From positions 1 to 32,559 of IMG/VR virus record IMGVR_UViG_3300005591_000005: 32,559 nucleotides of DNA; one strand, written 5' to 3'. The stretch is from a virus. The notes beneath the pieces were generated by a model. The model worked only from the letters and a program-made list of their open reading frames with translations. It ran no database searches and was not told the DNA's origin. Made by a program: the position numbers and the translations under genes. Numbering within the stretch: the stretch's first letter is position 1; each line of letters begins with the position of its first letter. Positions 6,274-13,773 of this stretch are shown here, piece by piece.

Positions 6274-6311
6274 TTGACTTTATACTGATTTAAAGATATG
6301 GTAGTTAATAT
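6274..6311 (+). promoter_or_regulatory. Rightward promoter of the XRE gene with operator half-site
   Basis: TTGACT (6274-6279), 17 bases and TATGGT (6297-6302) form a promoter whose start point would lie at about 6309-6310, at an in-frame ATG (6310). TATACT (6281-6286) is an alternative -10. The half-site GTAGTTAATAT recurs at 6301-6311, matching the right arm of the operator at 6225-6235, so the gene may regulate itself. Confidence 0.55.
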
Positions 6312-6624
6312 GAAACAAGAAGATTTAGACAAAAATGATCCTAACTATAAAATAGTGACTAAAAGGGTTCGGATTAATAAACCGGTAGGAAGAATAAGCT
6401 CATTAAGGGCTATGTTAGGAATGAATCAAAGAGAATTTGCTGAGGCATTAAATGTCAACAGGGTTACCTTGAGTTGTTATGAACACGGTAGATATCATCC
6501 ATCGATTCCAGTATGTATGAGAATTATACAGCTCGCTGCATCAAAAGGTTATGATATCAATCTTGAGTATCTATTAAATGTTCCTATGAATAGGAAGAAA
6601 AAAAAAATAGAAAAATCTCATTAA
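6298..6624 (+). CDS. XRE-family transcriptional regulator
   Basis: 108 residues from 6298, or 104 if the leaderless-looking ATG at 6310 is used. The helix-turn-helix is clear: ISSLRAMLGMNQREFAEALNVNRVTLSCYEHGRYHPSI, with helices 2-3 at QREFAEALN and NRVTLSCYEHG. A basic tail follows (NRKKKKIEKSH). There is no peptidase or oligomerisation domain, so this is a short Cro/C2-like regulator rather than a full CI. It is divergent from the early operon and faces the operator at 6207-6232. It probably represses the leftward promoter and itself. No Shine-Dalgarno sequence is evident before either ATG. Confidence 0.85.
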   Translation: MVVNMKQEDLDKNDPNYKIVTKRVRINKPVGRISSLRAMLGMNQREFAEALNVNRVTLSCYEHGRYHPSIPVCMRIIQLAASKGYDINLEYLLNVPMNRKKKKIEKSH

Positions 6625-6631
6625 TACCTTC

Positions 6632-6667
6632 CCCTCACTCAAAAGAGGACGATCAAAAGAGTGAGGG
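6632..6667. other. 9-bp inverted repeat after the XRE gene
   Basis: CCCTCACTC (6632-6640) and GAGTGAGGG (6659-6667) form a perfect stem with an 18-base loop containing a direct repeat of TCAAAAGAG. It starts shortly after the XRE stop. No T-tract follows, so it may be an mRNA end structure rather than an intrinsic terminator. Confidence 0.55.
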
Positions 6668-6832
6668 TGCTGGGAGCAGAAGGGTTGCGTGGAATCACAA
6701 CTATTTAAACGTAGAGTAGGTCGACAAGGAAGTCAATATTGATCGAATTTATTTTTTAGTATAAAGTTTTATCGTTTTAATTGAGTAAAGATAATTCTAA
6801 TCGGCTTTGTATATTTGTTTAGTTGCACAAAT

Positions 6833-6872
6833 AAAAAACCCCGGATAGTGGGTATCTATTCACTGCCCGGGG
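6833..6872 (-). terminator. Intrinsic terminator for leftward transcription
   Basis: CCCCGG (6839-6844) pairs with CCGGGG (6867-6872), with an inner AGTG/CACT pair. On the minus strand the stem is followed directly by TTTTTT (complement of 6833-6838). No conventional leftward gene ends here, so it implies a leftward transcript starting between here and 7301. Confidence 0.75.
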
Positions 6873-7012
6873 TAATTCAAGTGTGGACTAGACACTCTAC
6901 AAACACAATTTTTTTAACAAGATTAGATTAATAATCTTTATAACTTTTTTTCAACAACCCAAAATTACCAACCAAGGAAAATTTTTGGGACCTTAAAAGA
7001 AAACCACCAAAA

Positions 7013-7148
7013 AAGGAGATTAACTTGAAAGATAAACCCCCAATCGCTAAAAAGGAGGCTAACTTGCCTAAAAGAAGAACCTCCGCCAAAAAAGAAGAAG
7101 GAGAAAATAAAAACCCCAACATTCAAGAAAAAGAAGGAGATTAACTTG
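7013..7148 (+). repeat. Three copies of an AAGGAG-N6-TTG motif
   Basis: The 15-base pattern AAGGAG(A/G)(T/C)TAACTTG occurs at 7013-7027, 7052-7066 and 7134-7148, and a lone AAGGAG at 7098-7103. Each is a perfect ribosome-binding site six bases before a TTG. The surrounding 6955-7160 is strongly purine-rich on the plus strand. Confidence 0.7.
7025..7144 (+). CDS. Possible Lys/Pro-rich small peptide with TTG start
   Basis: A 39-residue frame begins at TTG 7025 with a perfect AAGGAG six bases upstream. A second in-frame TTG at 7064 has the same signal. The product is very basic and charged (KDKPPIAKKEANLPKRR, then AKKEEGENKNP). It ends two bases before the next TTG start. Low complexity makes a chance frame possible. 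If real, it lies in the leader of the replication gene. Confidence 0.3.
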   Translation: MKDKPPIAKKEANLPKRRTSAKKEEGENKNPNIQEKEGD

Positions 7149-7238
7149 AAGAACAAACGTATTCTAAATTCAAAACGCTCTAAAAATCAACTATTTTTTC
7201 AGTTATTTTTCCTATTTTTTGTCTTCCATCCACCATGA
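7146..7238 (+). CDS. Possible small membrane peptide with TTG start
   Basis: A 30-residue frame begins at TTG 7146, six bases after AAGGAG (7134-7139). It has a basic N-terminus (KNKRILNSKRSKNQ) and a hydrophobic end (LFFQLFFLFFVFHPP), the layout of a small membrane peptide. It would be co-transcribed with the preceding frame and the replication gene. Support is only the ribosome-binding site and the layout. Confidence 0.3.
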   Translation: MKNKRILNSKRSKNQLFFQLFFLFFVFHPP

Positions 7239-7300
7239 ATCCGCATTTTATCTGGCTTAAATCAATTTTTTTAATATAATTTTTTTAAGGTGAAATAACC

Positions 7301-8230
7301 ATGAATGCGGAGTTACTAATAAATACAAGGGAATCCTCTAACGAATATATGTTTGCAACGCAAACATTCGAATTTGAATTTCAATGCAATAGCATGGAGC
7401 AGAGAATTATTTTATCTGTAATAAAAAAGAACATAGAAAAAGGAATAAAATTAACTCAATTGAAGATTGCAGAATTATCTGGTTGTTCAGTAAGAGCTGT
7501 AGCGACAGTATTCAAAAAGCTAAAAATATTTATAGGATGCTCTTGGAAGAGACTTTCTTATAGAAATTTATATGAAGCTATAAAAATTCTAATAAAAGAG
7601 AATTGTAAAATTTCAGAACAAAGAACTCATCAACAAAAAGATGAATTTTTTGGCATGAGGAAATGTTATGTTCCTTTCAATGAAAGCGATCTCTCAATCA
7701 TGCGTGGCTCTAACATGAATGACGATTACTCTTATTATACAGATAATAATAATATAAACTCCTGTAAAAACTTTAAACAAACTGTGGATAACTCAAACTC
7801 AGTTCAATCCTTCCCACCTCAAACCTGGACTACAATTAGTTCAAATTTTATTCCTAATGAAGAAAACATGAAGAGAATGCAATCTAAGGAAAACGTTGAT
7901 ACAGATGCGATAATTAACAATTTTATTAGATATAATAGGAGAAGAGGTTCTAAATCGATGGATTGGAATTTGAGCTTCAAAGGATGGTTAGATAATTCCC
8001 TTAGTTGGAGAACCAAGGACAAATCCGCTAAAAATGAAGAGAAGGTGACGAAAGCTCAAGGATTCACGAATCACATTAATGAAGCTCACCCGACATATCA
8101 TGACAAAACGGGAATCTCTCGTATAGAACGTGAGCGATCGTCGGAATATAGAGTAACAAAATTTGGGAGTAGCAACCTAGAAAAAATTAGAAATTTATTA
8201 ACTGGAAGAGGACGCCAACAAAATGAGTAA
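7301..8230 (+). CDS. Phage replication initiator / helicase-loader-like protein
   Basis: 309 residues. The N-terminal third carries a winged-helix-like region (MEQRIILSVIKKNIEKGIKLTQLKIAELSGCSVRAVATVFKKL). The middle is a long Asn/Ser-rich linker. The segment DAIINNFIRYNRRRGSKSMDWNLSFKGWLDN near residues 200-235 matches the C-terminal DNA-binding motif of DnaT and phage replication proteins (F..Y...KG....DW...W..W). The gene contains a perfect DnaA box in the linker, and origins inside initiator genes are known from lambdoid O. No helicase is encoded, so it probably recruits the host DnaB. AAGGTG lies 8 bases before the ATG, and TATAAT lies at 7275-7280. Confidence 0.75.
   Translation: MNAELLINTRESSNEYMFATQTFEFEFQCNSMEQRIILSVIKKNIEKGIKLTQLKIAELSGCSVRAVATVFKKLKIFIGCSWKRLSYRNLYEAIKILIKENCKISEQRTHQQKDEFFGMRKCYVPFNESDLSIMRGSNMNDDYSYYTDNNNINSCKNFKQTVDNSNSVQSFPPQTWTTISSNFIPNEENMKRMQSKENVDTDAIINNFIRYNRRRGSKSMDWNLSFKGWLDNSLSWRTKDKSAKNEEKVTKAQGFTNHINEAHPTYHDKTGISRIERERSSEYRVTKFGSSNLEKIRNLLTGRGRQQNE
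7783..7791 (-). promoter_or_regulatory. DnaA box inside the replication gene
   Basis: TGTGGATAA is the exact complement of the consensus TTATCCACA. An AT-rich stretch (7741-7780) lies next to it. A single box is weak evidence for an origin by itself; its place in an initiator gene makes it more plausible. Confidence 0.45.
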
Positions 8231-8558
8231 AATATTAAGACAATTAAAGGACAAAATTTCTACAATGAACAAGGTTAATCATCCACTTTGGGATTACACT
8301 CGTCTTGATCCGCATCATAATAACTTTGACAAGAATTATTATCAGAGCAGACGACATTATTTGATGAGTGTAAAAGATGCTGATGCTCTTCATCTTAATA
8401 ATATTGATGCTTATGACAGAGTAAGATTCATGGGAGATATGGAGAATATTGCTAAGTTTGGGTTAAAAGAAGAAGAAAGACCTTCTCCTCCAAAGAAGGA
8501 GTTTGTAAGAGTAAATCATTATGTTGGAGTAAGTCACAATAAATCTTGGTTAGATTAG
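8223..8558 (+). CDS. Hypothetical protein after the replication initiator
   Basis: 111 residues. Its ATG lies inside the last codons of the replication gene (8-base overlap), so the two are coupled. It is polar, His/Asp/Tyr-rich (RLDPHHNNFDKNYYQSRRHYL), with a short Pro/Lys stretch (PSPPKKEF). There are no cysteine clusters or membrane segments. An accessory replication role is suggested only by position. Confidence 0.6.
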   Translation: MSKILRQLKDKISTMNKVNHPLWDYTRLDPHHNNFDKNYYQSRRHYLMSVKDADALHLNNIDAYDRVRFMGDMENIAKFGLKEEERPSPPKKEFVRVNHYVGVSHNKSWLD

Positions 8559-8647
8559 ACTTAAAATTAGGCTCATGGTGATTAGATTTATTTTTATGTA
8601 TATGTATGGATAAGATTTTAATAAAAACGATAACAAGGAGCTAATTC

Positions 8648-9061
8648 ATGGTTAATTTTGGAAATAAAGAGATTACAGACAATAGGAGACTTTATCGTAC
8701 CCTTGAAGAGAAGGAACAAATGGCTTTGATTGAGTGGTCGGAAATGATACCTGATATTAGGGGATTATTATGTCATATACCCAATGGAGGATTTAGATTA
8801 AAGACAGAAGCGAGCAGGCTAAAGAAGATGGGCGTTAGGGCTGGATTTCCTGATTTATTTTTGCCTGTGGCCAGAGGTAAATACCATGGATTATTCATGG
8901 AACTTAAGATTAAACCTAATATACCCAGTCTTAATCAGAAGCAATGGTTATCTAAGCTGGAATTTCAAGGATATAGATGCGCAGTTTGTTATGGATGGGA
9001 AGAATCTAAAATATTGATAGAAGATTATCTTAAAGAGGGTAATTATCCAAAAGTTGCTTAA
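8648..9061 (+). CDS. VRR-NUC family nuclease
   Basis: 137 residues, the size of stand-alone phage VRR-NUC proteins. The motifs HIPNGG (about residues 43-48), GVRAGFPDLFLP (62-73) and the ELK of GLFMELKIK (about 81-89) give the PD-(D/E)xK active site. They are followed by SLNQKQWLSKLEFQGYRCAVCYGWEES, typical of the family. AAGGAG lies seven bases before the ATG. Such enzymes may process Holliday junctions or replication intermediates, which would fit with the Sak4-like ATPase and the replication protein. Confidence 0.9.
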   Translation: MVNFGNKEITDNRRLYRTLEEKEQMALIEWSEMIPDIRGLLCHIPNGGFRLKTEASRLKKMGVRAGFPDLFLPVARGKYHGLFMELKIKPNIPSLNQKQWLSKLEFQGYRCAVCYGWEESKILIEDYLKEGNYPKVA

Positions 9062-9117
9062 TAAATGAGCTATTATTACCGGGTAGTATTTGTACAATTT
9101 TAAGGAGATGATTGATA

Positions 9118-9687
9118 ATGCTGAAGACAATGCCATTTAATTATAAGATGAATGAATGTATCAATTATGTTTTAAAAAGGGAAGGGGGATTTGAAAATGA
9201 TTCTGAAGATCCAGGTGGGGCAACAAATTTTGGTATTAGTCTTAGATTTCTTCGAAGTTTAGGCCTTAAGTATGACTTGAATCACGATGGGGTAGTTGAT
9301 GAGAGTGATATTAAGGAATTAACTGTCGATATGGCTAGGGATATTTATGAAACTGAATTTTGGAATAGTTCATATGATAAGCTAAAGTCAACTCCTATTG
9401 TATGTTATGTGTTTGATATGGCAGTCAATATGGGTGCAGCTAATTCACATAAATGCCTTCAACGAGCTATTTGTGATTATTATGAGACTTATGACATGAT
9501 AAGGGATGATGGTGTTTTAAATCAAAAAACAATCGATGCATCTAACCGGTCTGGTTATATGTTATTACCGTGTTTAATAGGTGAAAGATGTGGTTATTAT
9601 AGGGCATTGGTTAAGGAAAATCCCCACTTGGAAAAATTTTTAAATGGGTGGATAGAAAGGGCATATAGGACAAACAGTTATGGATAG
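9118..9687 (+). CDS. GH108-type endolysin with EF-hand loop
   Basis: 189 residues from ATG 9118, with AAGGAG ten bases upstream; a TTG at 9112 is too close. The N-terminal KREGGFENDSEDPGGATNFG carries the catalytic Glu22 and the GGATNFGIS signature of GH108 N-acetylmuramidases. An EF-hand calcium loop, DLNHDGVVDESD at residues 53-64, is inserted after it. The C-terminal part (FLNGWIERAYRTNSYG) matches the peptidoglycan-binding end of the family. There is no signal peptide, so release needs a holin, and the next gene is a candidate. It would cut peptidoglycan for lysis. Confidence 0.9.
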   Translation: MLKTMPFNYKMNECINYVLKREGGFENDSEDPGGATNFGISLRFLRSLGLKYDLNHDGVVDESDIKELTVDMARDIYETEFWNSSYDKLKSTPIVCYVFDMAVNMGAANSHKCLQRAICDYYETYDMIRDDGVLNQKTIDASNRSGYMLLPCLIGERCGYYRALVKENPHLEKFLNGWIERAYRTNSYG

Positions 9688-9907
9688 TGAGATAATTCAA
9701 AAAATACGTGATTGTAGTTTTTCATTGCAGACTATTTTGGCTGTATTTTTGACCGCAGGATTTTTTATAGTATTATTGATGGTAATGGTAGTTAAGCAAG
9801 ACCCGAATGACCATGACGTATTGAATATATTGATGGGAGTATTAGGAACTTCGTTTGTTCAAGTTATTAATTTCTACTTTGGGAGCTGTAGTAAGGAGCA
9901 CAAATGA
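9680..9907 (+). CDS. Holin-like membrane protein
   Basis: 75 residues with two hydrophobic segments at about 17-40 (LQTILAVFLTAGFFIVLLMVMVV) and 46-67 (VLNILMGVLGTSFVQVINFYFG). The tail ends GSCSKEHK. The NILMG.LG..F.QVINFYFGS pattern is common in small phage membrane proteins next to endolysins. It overlaps the endolysin gene by 8 bases. A holin role is inferred from topology and position. Confidence 0.7.
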   Translation: MDSEIIQKIRDCSFSLQTILAVFLTAGFFIVLLMVMVVKQDPNDHDVLNILMGVLGTSFVQVINFYFGSCSKEHK

Positions 9908-10134
9908 TGCATACAATCTGTGTTTTATGTAATGGAAGCAGGACGTTGTTAGGAAACGGAGGATTTTTAAAGTATTGCTATCAATGTAATGGAACAGGTT
10001 TAATACACAAAGAATCACCTTGTGAATTAACCGAGATGAAAATTAACAACGCATTTTCAAAGGAATCTCATGCTATCGTTCAGTCAAAACGCATTAATTC
10101 AGCGAAGAAAAAAATACTCAAAGACAAAGCATAA
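9904..10134 (+). CDS. DnaJ-like zinc-finger protein
   Basis: 76 residues from ATG 9904; an ATG at 9907 is equally possible given AAGGAG at 9893-9898. Two motifs, CVLCNGSRTLLG and CYQCNGTG, match the paired CxxCxGxG repeats of the DnaJ cysteine-rich domain. They would bind one zinc between them. The tail is basic. It overlaps terS by 65 bases. Its role in the lysis-to-packaging operon is unknown. Confidence 0.65.
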   Translation: MMHTICVLCNGSRTLLGNGGFLKYCYQCNGTGLIHKESPCELTEMKINNAFSKESHAIVQSKRINSAKKKILKDKA

Positions 10135-10582
10135 AGTTGAATCTGCAAATGTAAATAATCTTGCTGATTTTAATAGACAAAATAAATTCATCGATGCGGT
10201 TGTTTCGGGAAAAAGTATGCGTCAGGCTGCGATAGAAGCAGGCTATGAGCCAGCAACCATTACAGTAAAATCACATCAGATGATGAAAAATCCTTTCTTA
10301 AGGAAAAAAGTGGAGGATGCAGTGAAGAAAGCCCAAGAACATTTAGAGCTAACATTTGAATGGAAACTAAGACAGCTTAAAGAATTAGTTGAAAGAGCAT
10401 TACCGGAACACAATAGAGAATTCAGTACGGCCGCTATTAGCGCTATAGCTGAAATGAATAAGATGCAGGGCCATTATGCTCCAGATAAGACTGTGAGCGC
10501 CACAATGACTGTAGACGCTGATTTCACGATACTAAGTGAATTAATGGATAAATTGTTGCTTACATATGAAAAGGATTATTGA
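10070..10582 (+). CDS. terS: Terminase small subunit
   Basis: 170 residues. FIDAVVSGKSMRQAAIEAGYEPATITVKSHQMMKNPFLRKKVEDAV is the helix-turn-helix and linker of the terminase small subunit family, which recognises the packaging site and forms a ring. The central helical region (FEWKLRQLKELVERAL) and the YAPDKT segment are also typical. Its ATG has AAGGA 6 bases upstream despite the 65-base overlap with the preceding gene. It is on the plus strand, whereas the large subunit is 3 kb away on the minus strand, which is unusual. Confidence 0.85.
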   Translation: MLSFSQNALIQRRKKYSKTKHKVESANVNNLADFNRQNKFIDAVVSGKSMRQAAIEAGYEPATITVKSHQMMKNPFLRKKVEDAVKKAQEHLELTFEWKLRQLKELVERALPEHNREFSTAAISAIAEMNKMQGHYAPDKTVSATMTVDADFTILSELMDKLLLTYEKDY

Positions 10583-10989
10583 TGGATAAATATGATAAAT
10601 TCAAACAATCAATTAGTAATATAGATATAAGAATAGACATAGAAAAAAGTTTGATTCTTTTTTCAGACTTACAGATTGGTGATGTTATATCACATGTAAT
10701 TAGTTGTTTGAAGGAAATAGAAAAAGATATAAAACAAGAGACATGTGAATCAATTGAAGAAAGCTTAAATATATATTATGAAAAACTTAAAATTCTTAAT
10801 GATGTTTTTATTGATAAAATAATAAAATTATCTTCAATTAAAAAAGAATTTAAAGAATATATTAGAGAAGAATTATTAGATTTAAATATAGATATCGAGG
10901 GAATAAAGAAACAAATAGAATCTATTGTTATTTGTAATAATTGTTTAGTTAATGCTATAGAAAAAAAATTCAATGAAAATGATTATTGA
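10582..10989 (+). CDS. Hypothetical helical/coiled-coil protein
   Basis: 135 residues starting at the ATG that overlaps the terS stop. It is highly helical and Lys/Glu/Ile-rich, with heptad-like stretches (IISHVISCLKEIEKDIKQE, IKKEFKEYIREELLDLNIDIEGIKKQIE). It has two nearby Cys residues (CNNC) near the C-terminus. It is the last plus-strand gene before the inverted terL-portal block. No family recognised. Confidence 0.55.
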   Translation: MDKYDKFKQSISNIDIRIDIEKSLILFSDLQIGDVISHVISCLKEIEKDIKQETCESIEESLNIYYEKLKILNDVFIDKIIKLSSIKKEFKEYIREELLDLNIDIEGIKKQIESIVICNNCLVNAIEKKFNENDY

Positions 10990-11095
10990 GTCAATAGAAA
11001 AAGATAGAAAAATAAATTTTTACATGTCTTTTTTTATTATTTTTATGACATTGATATTTTTATTTTCATATCTAATTTATTCATTAATTTGATAT

Positions 11096-11269
11096 CTATG
11101 CTACATTCTTAGGTTCACCATTCGGTATAAATTGATAATCTATCAACTTATTAGGATAGATATTATGTATCTTATCTACAATCTTATTGTAATCAAAATT
11201 CATAGGAATATTAATAGTTACCATTCCCTTTTGTTTATCTATCAATACTTTAATATATGAATGTGACAT
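11096..11269 (-). CDS. Hypothetical small protein, end of the terL-portal operon
   Basis: 57 residues. Its ATG shares a base with the stop of the gene upstream (TAATG), implying coupling. The sequence begins MSHSYIKVLIDKQKGMVTINIPMNF, probably beta-rich, and ends NGEPKNVA. No family recognised. Convergent with the gene ending at 10989, with no strong terminator between. Confidence 0.5.
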   Translation of the reverse strand: MSHSYIKVLIDKQKGMVTINIPMNFDYNKIVDKIHNIYPNKLIDYQFIPNGEPKNVA

Positions 11270-11463
11270 TATCTTCCACCTTTAAATCTTGATAGAGTCT
11301 TTGCTAATGTAGCTCGTTTTCTCATCGTTGGATTCTTTGAATGCTTTGCTTTGGTTAACTTTTTAGCTGGAATTTTCTCTCCCATCGGAACATGCAATGC
11401 TTTATGTAGAGCCCCTTTATGATGAATAGCACCTTGAATCCACATTTTCTTTTCTCTAGCCAT
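11269..11463 (-). CDS. Conserved basic small phage protein
   Basis: 64 residues from the ATG at 11463, with AAGGA 8 bases upstream; a longer frame to 11541 would overlap the gene before it. The stretch MWIQGAIHHKGALHKALHVPMGEKIPAKKL followed by NPTMRKRATLAKTL is a pattern I know from many small phage proteins (WIQ.AI..PGALH..LGVP.G.KIP..KL). These are usually near head genes. It is very basic and may bind DNA; function not established. Confidence 0.65.
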   Translation of the reverse strand: MAREKKMWIQGAIHHKGALHKALHVPMGEKIPAKKLTKAKHSKNPTMRKRATLAKTLSRFKGGR

Positions 11464-11473
11464 GATTTGTTCC

Positions 11474-11635
11474 TTACTTATGTCTTTTAGGTGAAATACT
11501 TCTATACATCGCATTACTTTTAGCGGCGGCGTTATTTGCATCTTTTTGATTGAATACTCTTTGATTTCTCAAAGGTATTGATTCTTTCTTAGGGGCGCCT
11601 TTTTTATTTACTTCATCTGCAATCCAAATAGCCAT
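11474..11635 (-). CDS. Hypothetical small protein after portal
   Basis: 53 residues: MAIWIADEVNKKGAPKKES at the start, then a polar Asn/Ala-rich middle and a basic end (SISPKRHK). The start is two bases after the portal stop, with GAGAGG about 10 bases upstream. It is coupled to the portal gene and followed by two other small genes in the same operon. Function unknown. Confidence 0.55.
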   Translation of the reverse strand: MAIWIADEVNKKGAPKKESIPLRNQRVFNQKDANNAAAKSNAMYRSISPKRHK

Positions 11636-11637
11636 TT

Positions 11638-13773
11638 TTATTGACCTCTCTCGTTATTAGTTTGTGATAGTTTATGTCTTAATTCATGAACATCTTTATG
11701 GTGTTTATGACTCATGTCTGCTGCTTTTATTGCTAAATCCACTGCTGCTCTTCCTTTTTCTGCATCCGCCTTCTCAAGCATTACTGCACTATGAATATCT
11801 TGGCTCTTCATCTCAGCTAATGTCTTAATTAAATCTGTATCGATACGTTGTTTATCATTAGCTATTTCAGCTGCTCTCATAGCCATTTCTTGTTCATGTT
11901 CTTTAGCATCTTGAATAATCTTTATGCGAGCATTTTCTTCTCTCATTAATAATGGATTCTGAGGTTGATTTTGAGCTGCTTGTTTTTGTTGTTGAATCAT
12001 CATCTCTTGTTCTTTCATATATTCATCAGCAAGCTTTTTAAGCTGGTCTATCCCATGAATATCAAGATTATCAAGAATGAATTTAAGTCCCTTACGATTA
12101 ACAAATTCACCAACCGCTGGAACTGCTCTTGAAAGTTCAACAAGTGTATTTAATGAGCGATGTTTTTGTATTTCGTAATTAACTCCAGCTTCAACCTTTA
12201 CTTTTAAAGCATTCGGGTTATATTTCATCGACACTCCCCGAGGCTGATTGACTTTGACGAAGGTATGGTTCCCCTCTCTATCAAGGACAGGAATGGTTTG
12301 GGGAGTTATGCAATATTTTGGAATTAAGTCTAAAATAATATTAGCTAGTTGATTCATTGCTAATAAGTTATTAAATATATAAGGCATTCCCGATGCATTA
12401 GATTGCGTCGCAGCTTCTACGATAGCTACACCACTTAATTGGTTATCATTGATTCCTAAAGATGCATCGTAAGAACCTAATTCACTTTGAATGACAGAAT
12501 CTGTATAAGAAAAAGTTGCCATTACTTCAGGAGGAGCAGGTACGCGTTGCACTTCTCTAGGAGGAGGAACAGGTTTATTAGGGTCATTATCCGCAAAAGC
12601 TCTATAGACCACGGTATTAGCTTTCTGTACATTAGTGAGAGCTTCTTGATAAGGTTTTTCATCGGGTATACTTTCTTTTGCTATCATGAACTTATGTTGA
12701 ATCATATTCTCAAGTTCATTTGCTAATGATTGACCTGCTACATTTTTGAGTTTTTGAGCCCCTAATGCATGATAAATATAAGGACGAGTCATCTGGAAAT
12801 AAGTTAAGTCTGTTCCGTATCTGAGCATTTGAGAGTTACCATCCACAAACACTAAAGGAAGATATGAATAATCTGTCTCAAGATAATCTAAGATATCTGT
12901 CTCAATTAAACGGTATCGACAAACTTTTATTATTTCTGTCCATCTTGGCTTACCCACAATCACCGGGGGTTCCTCTATCTTCCCAGTACTTGGCCATTCT
13001 TCTATCATTTCATTGTATTCATCCATCGGCATAACTTCACCATTAGCCAGTTGGACTATTTTTACTCTTTTAACTTTTTTCTCATAATAATCACAAAGTA
13101 CGATGATATTTTCTTTATCATTAGCATATGACCAGCTAAAACCAGATAAATCTCTATTGTATTTTATTTTATCTACCGGGATATTTGGAAATTGTCTTTT
13201 GAAATCATCATCACGCATCGGATAGCATTCATAACAAAATGAACCATTACTTTTTGTAGGGTCTGATGCCATCGGGTCAAAACCGCAGAGTGTTGGGTCA
13301 AATGCTTTTGAGAACTTAATGACTTGCTTAAATGACATTGGATTTGCATAATCTGTGTATATCTTTAATGCACTGAATCCACCGCTCATGGTTTCTTGAT
13401 ATATCTTAGTCTGAGTTCCACAATTTCTAGCTTCATCAAGAATATGTCTGATATATCCTTCGACTACTTCTACTGTTTTTGCGTCAATAGGTTCATCATT
13501 ATAATCATTATCCGATGTAACAGTTATAGAAGGCTCTTGCTTGGAGAATTCTCCTATCTGTCTAGATAGATATGCTTCTAGAACATTAAACTCAACCTGA
13601 GGCTTATCTACGTTTGCTAGAAGTATTTTATCGTTATCTGTTAAAGTAGTATCATATACAAACTTTCTGAATTGATGATAACGTTCGACATTGAGTTTGA
13701 AATATTGATTTGATTTACGGATATTTTCTTTAATTCTATCAAGTTGGTCTTTATGACGTTGAGCTATTTCCAT
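11638..13773 (-). CDS. P22-like portal protein
   Basis: 711 residues, close to the P22 gp1 length of about 725. Recognisable parts include the N-terminal helical region (RKSNQYFKLNVERYHQFRKFVYD), NVLEAYLSRQIGEFSKQEPSITV, and the segment CGFDPMASDPTKSNGSFCYECYPMRDDDFKRQFP, which is typical of the P22-type portal domain. The C-terminus is a long Gln/Met/Lys-rich helix (EQEMMIQQQKQAAQNQPQN and beyond), matching the barrel helix of P22. Twelve copies form the DNA channel that docks terminase. It overlaps terL by ten bases. The gene lies on the strand opposite to the coat and scaffold genes. Confidence 0.92.
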   Translation of the reverse strand: MEIAQRHKDQLDRIKENIRKSNQYFKLNVERYHQFRKFVYDTTLTDNDKILLANVDKPQVEFNVLEAYLSRQIGEFSKQEPSITVTSDNDYNDEPIDAKTVEVVEGYIRHILDEARNCGTQTKIYQETMSGGFSALKIYTDYANPMSFKQVIKFSKAFDPTLCGFDPMASDPTKSNGSFCYECYPMRDDDFKRQFPNIPVDKIKYNRDLSGFSWSYANDKENIIVLCDYYEKKVKRVKIVQLANGEVMPMDEYNEMIEEWPSTGKIEEPPVIVGKPRWTEIIKVCRYRLIETDILDYLETDYSYLPLVFVDGNSQMLRYGTDLTYFQMTRPYIYHALGAQKLKNVAGQSLANELENMIQHKFMIAKESIPDEKPYQEALTNVQKANTVVYRAFADNDPNKPVPPPREVQRVPAPPEVMATFSYTDSVIQSELGSYDASLGINDNQLSGVAIVEAATQSNASGMPYIFNNLLAMNQLANIILDLIPKYCITPQTIPVLDREGNHTFVKVNQPRGVSMKYNPNALKVKVEAGVNYEIQKHRSLNTLVELSRAVPAVGEFVNRKGLKFILDNLDIHGIDQLKKLADEYMKEQEMMIQQQKQAAQNQPQNPLLMREENARIKIIQDAKEHEQEMAMRAAEIANDKQRIDTDLIKTLAEMKSQDIHSAVMLEKADAEKGRAAVDLAIKAADMSHKHHKDVHELRHKLSQTNNERGQ

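Larger units (their letters stand above)
6833..7154 (-). ncRNA. Candidate OOP-like leftward small RNA
   Basis: On the minus strand TTGATT (7185-7190), an 18-base spacer and TAGAAT (7161-7166) could start a transcript near 7154 that ends at the terminator at 6833-6872. It would be pyrimidine-rich and carry three copies of a CAAGTTA..CTCCTT motif, which resembles the anti-Shine-Dalgarno end of 16S rRNA. The position between the immunity region and the replication gene is that of lambda OOP RNA. Promoter and RNA are inferred, not proved. Confidence 0.35.

Noticed and set aside
6632-6720. tRNA or 6S-like RNA after the XRE gene
   Set aside because: The stems do not form a cloverleaf, there is no anticodon arm and no T-loop sequence, and no 6S-type central bubble could be drawn.
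6928-7156. Two minus-strand open frames of about 63 codons in the purine-rich stretch
   Set aside because: They result from the strong strand bias (few T on the plus strand). The products are low-complexity Phe/Leu/Ser runs and have no start signal. The region was instead noted as a possible RNA.
10990-11095. Inverted repeats at the borders of the inverted block
   Set aside because: I compared 10990-11095 with 15315-15613 by eye and found no convincing inverted match, so no recombination site is claimed.
12487-12726. Plus-strand frame within the portal gene
   Set aside because: It is antisense to a well-supported gene, without a ribosome-binding site or recognisable motifs.
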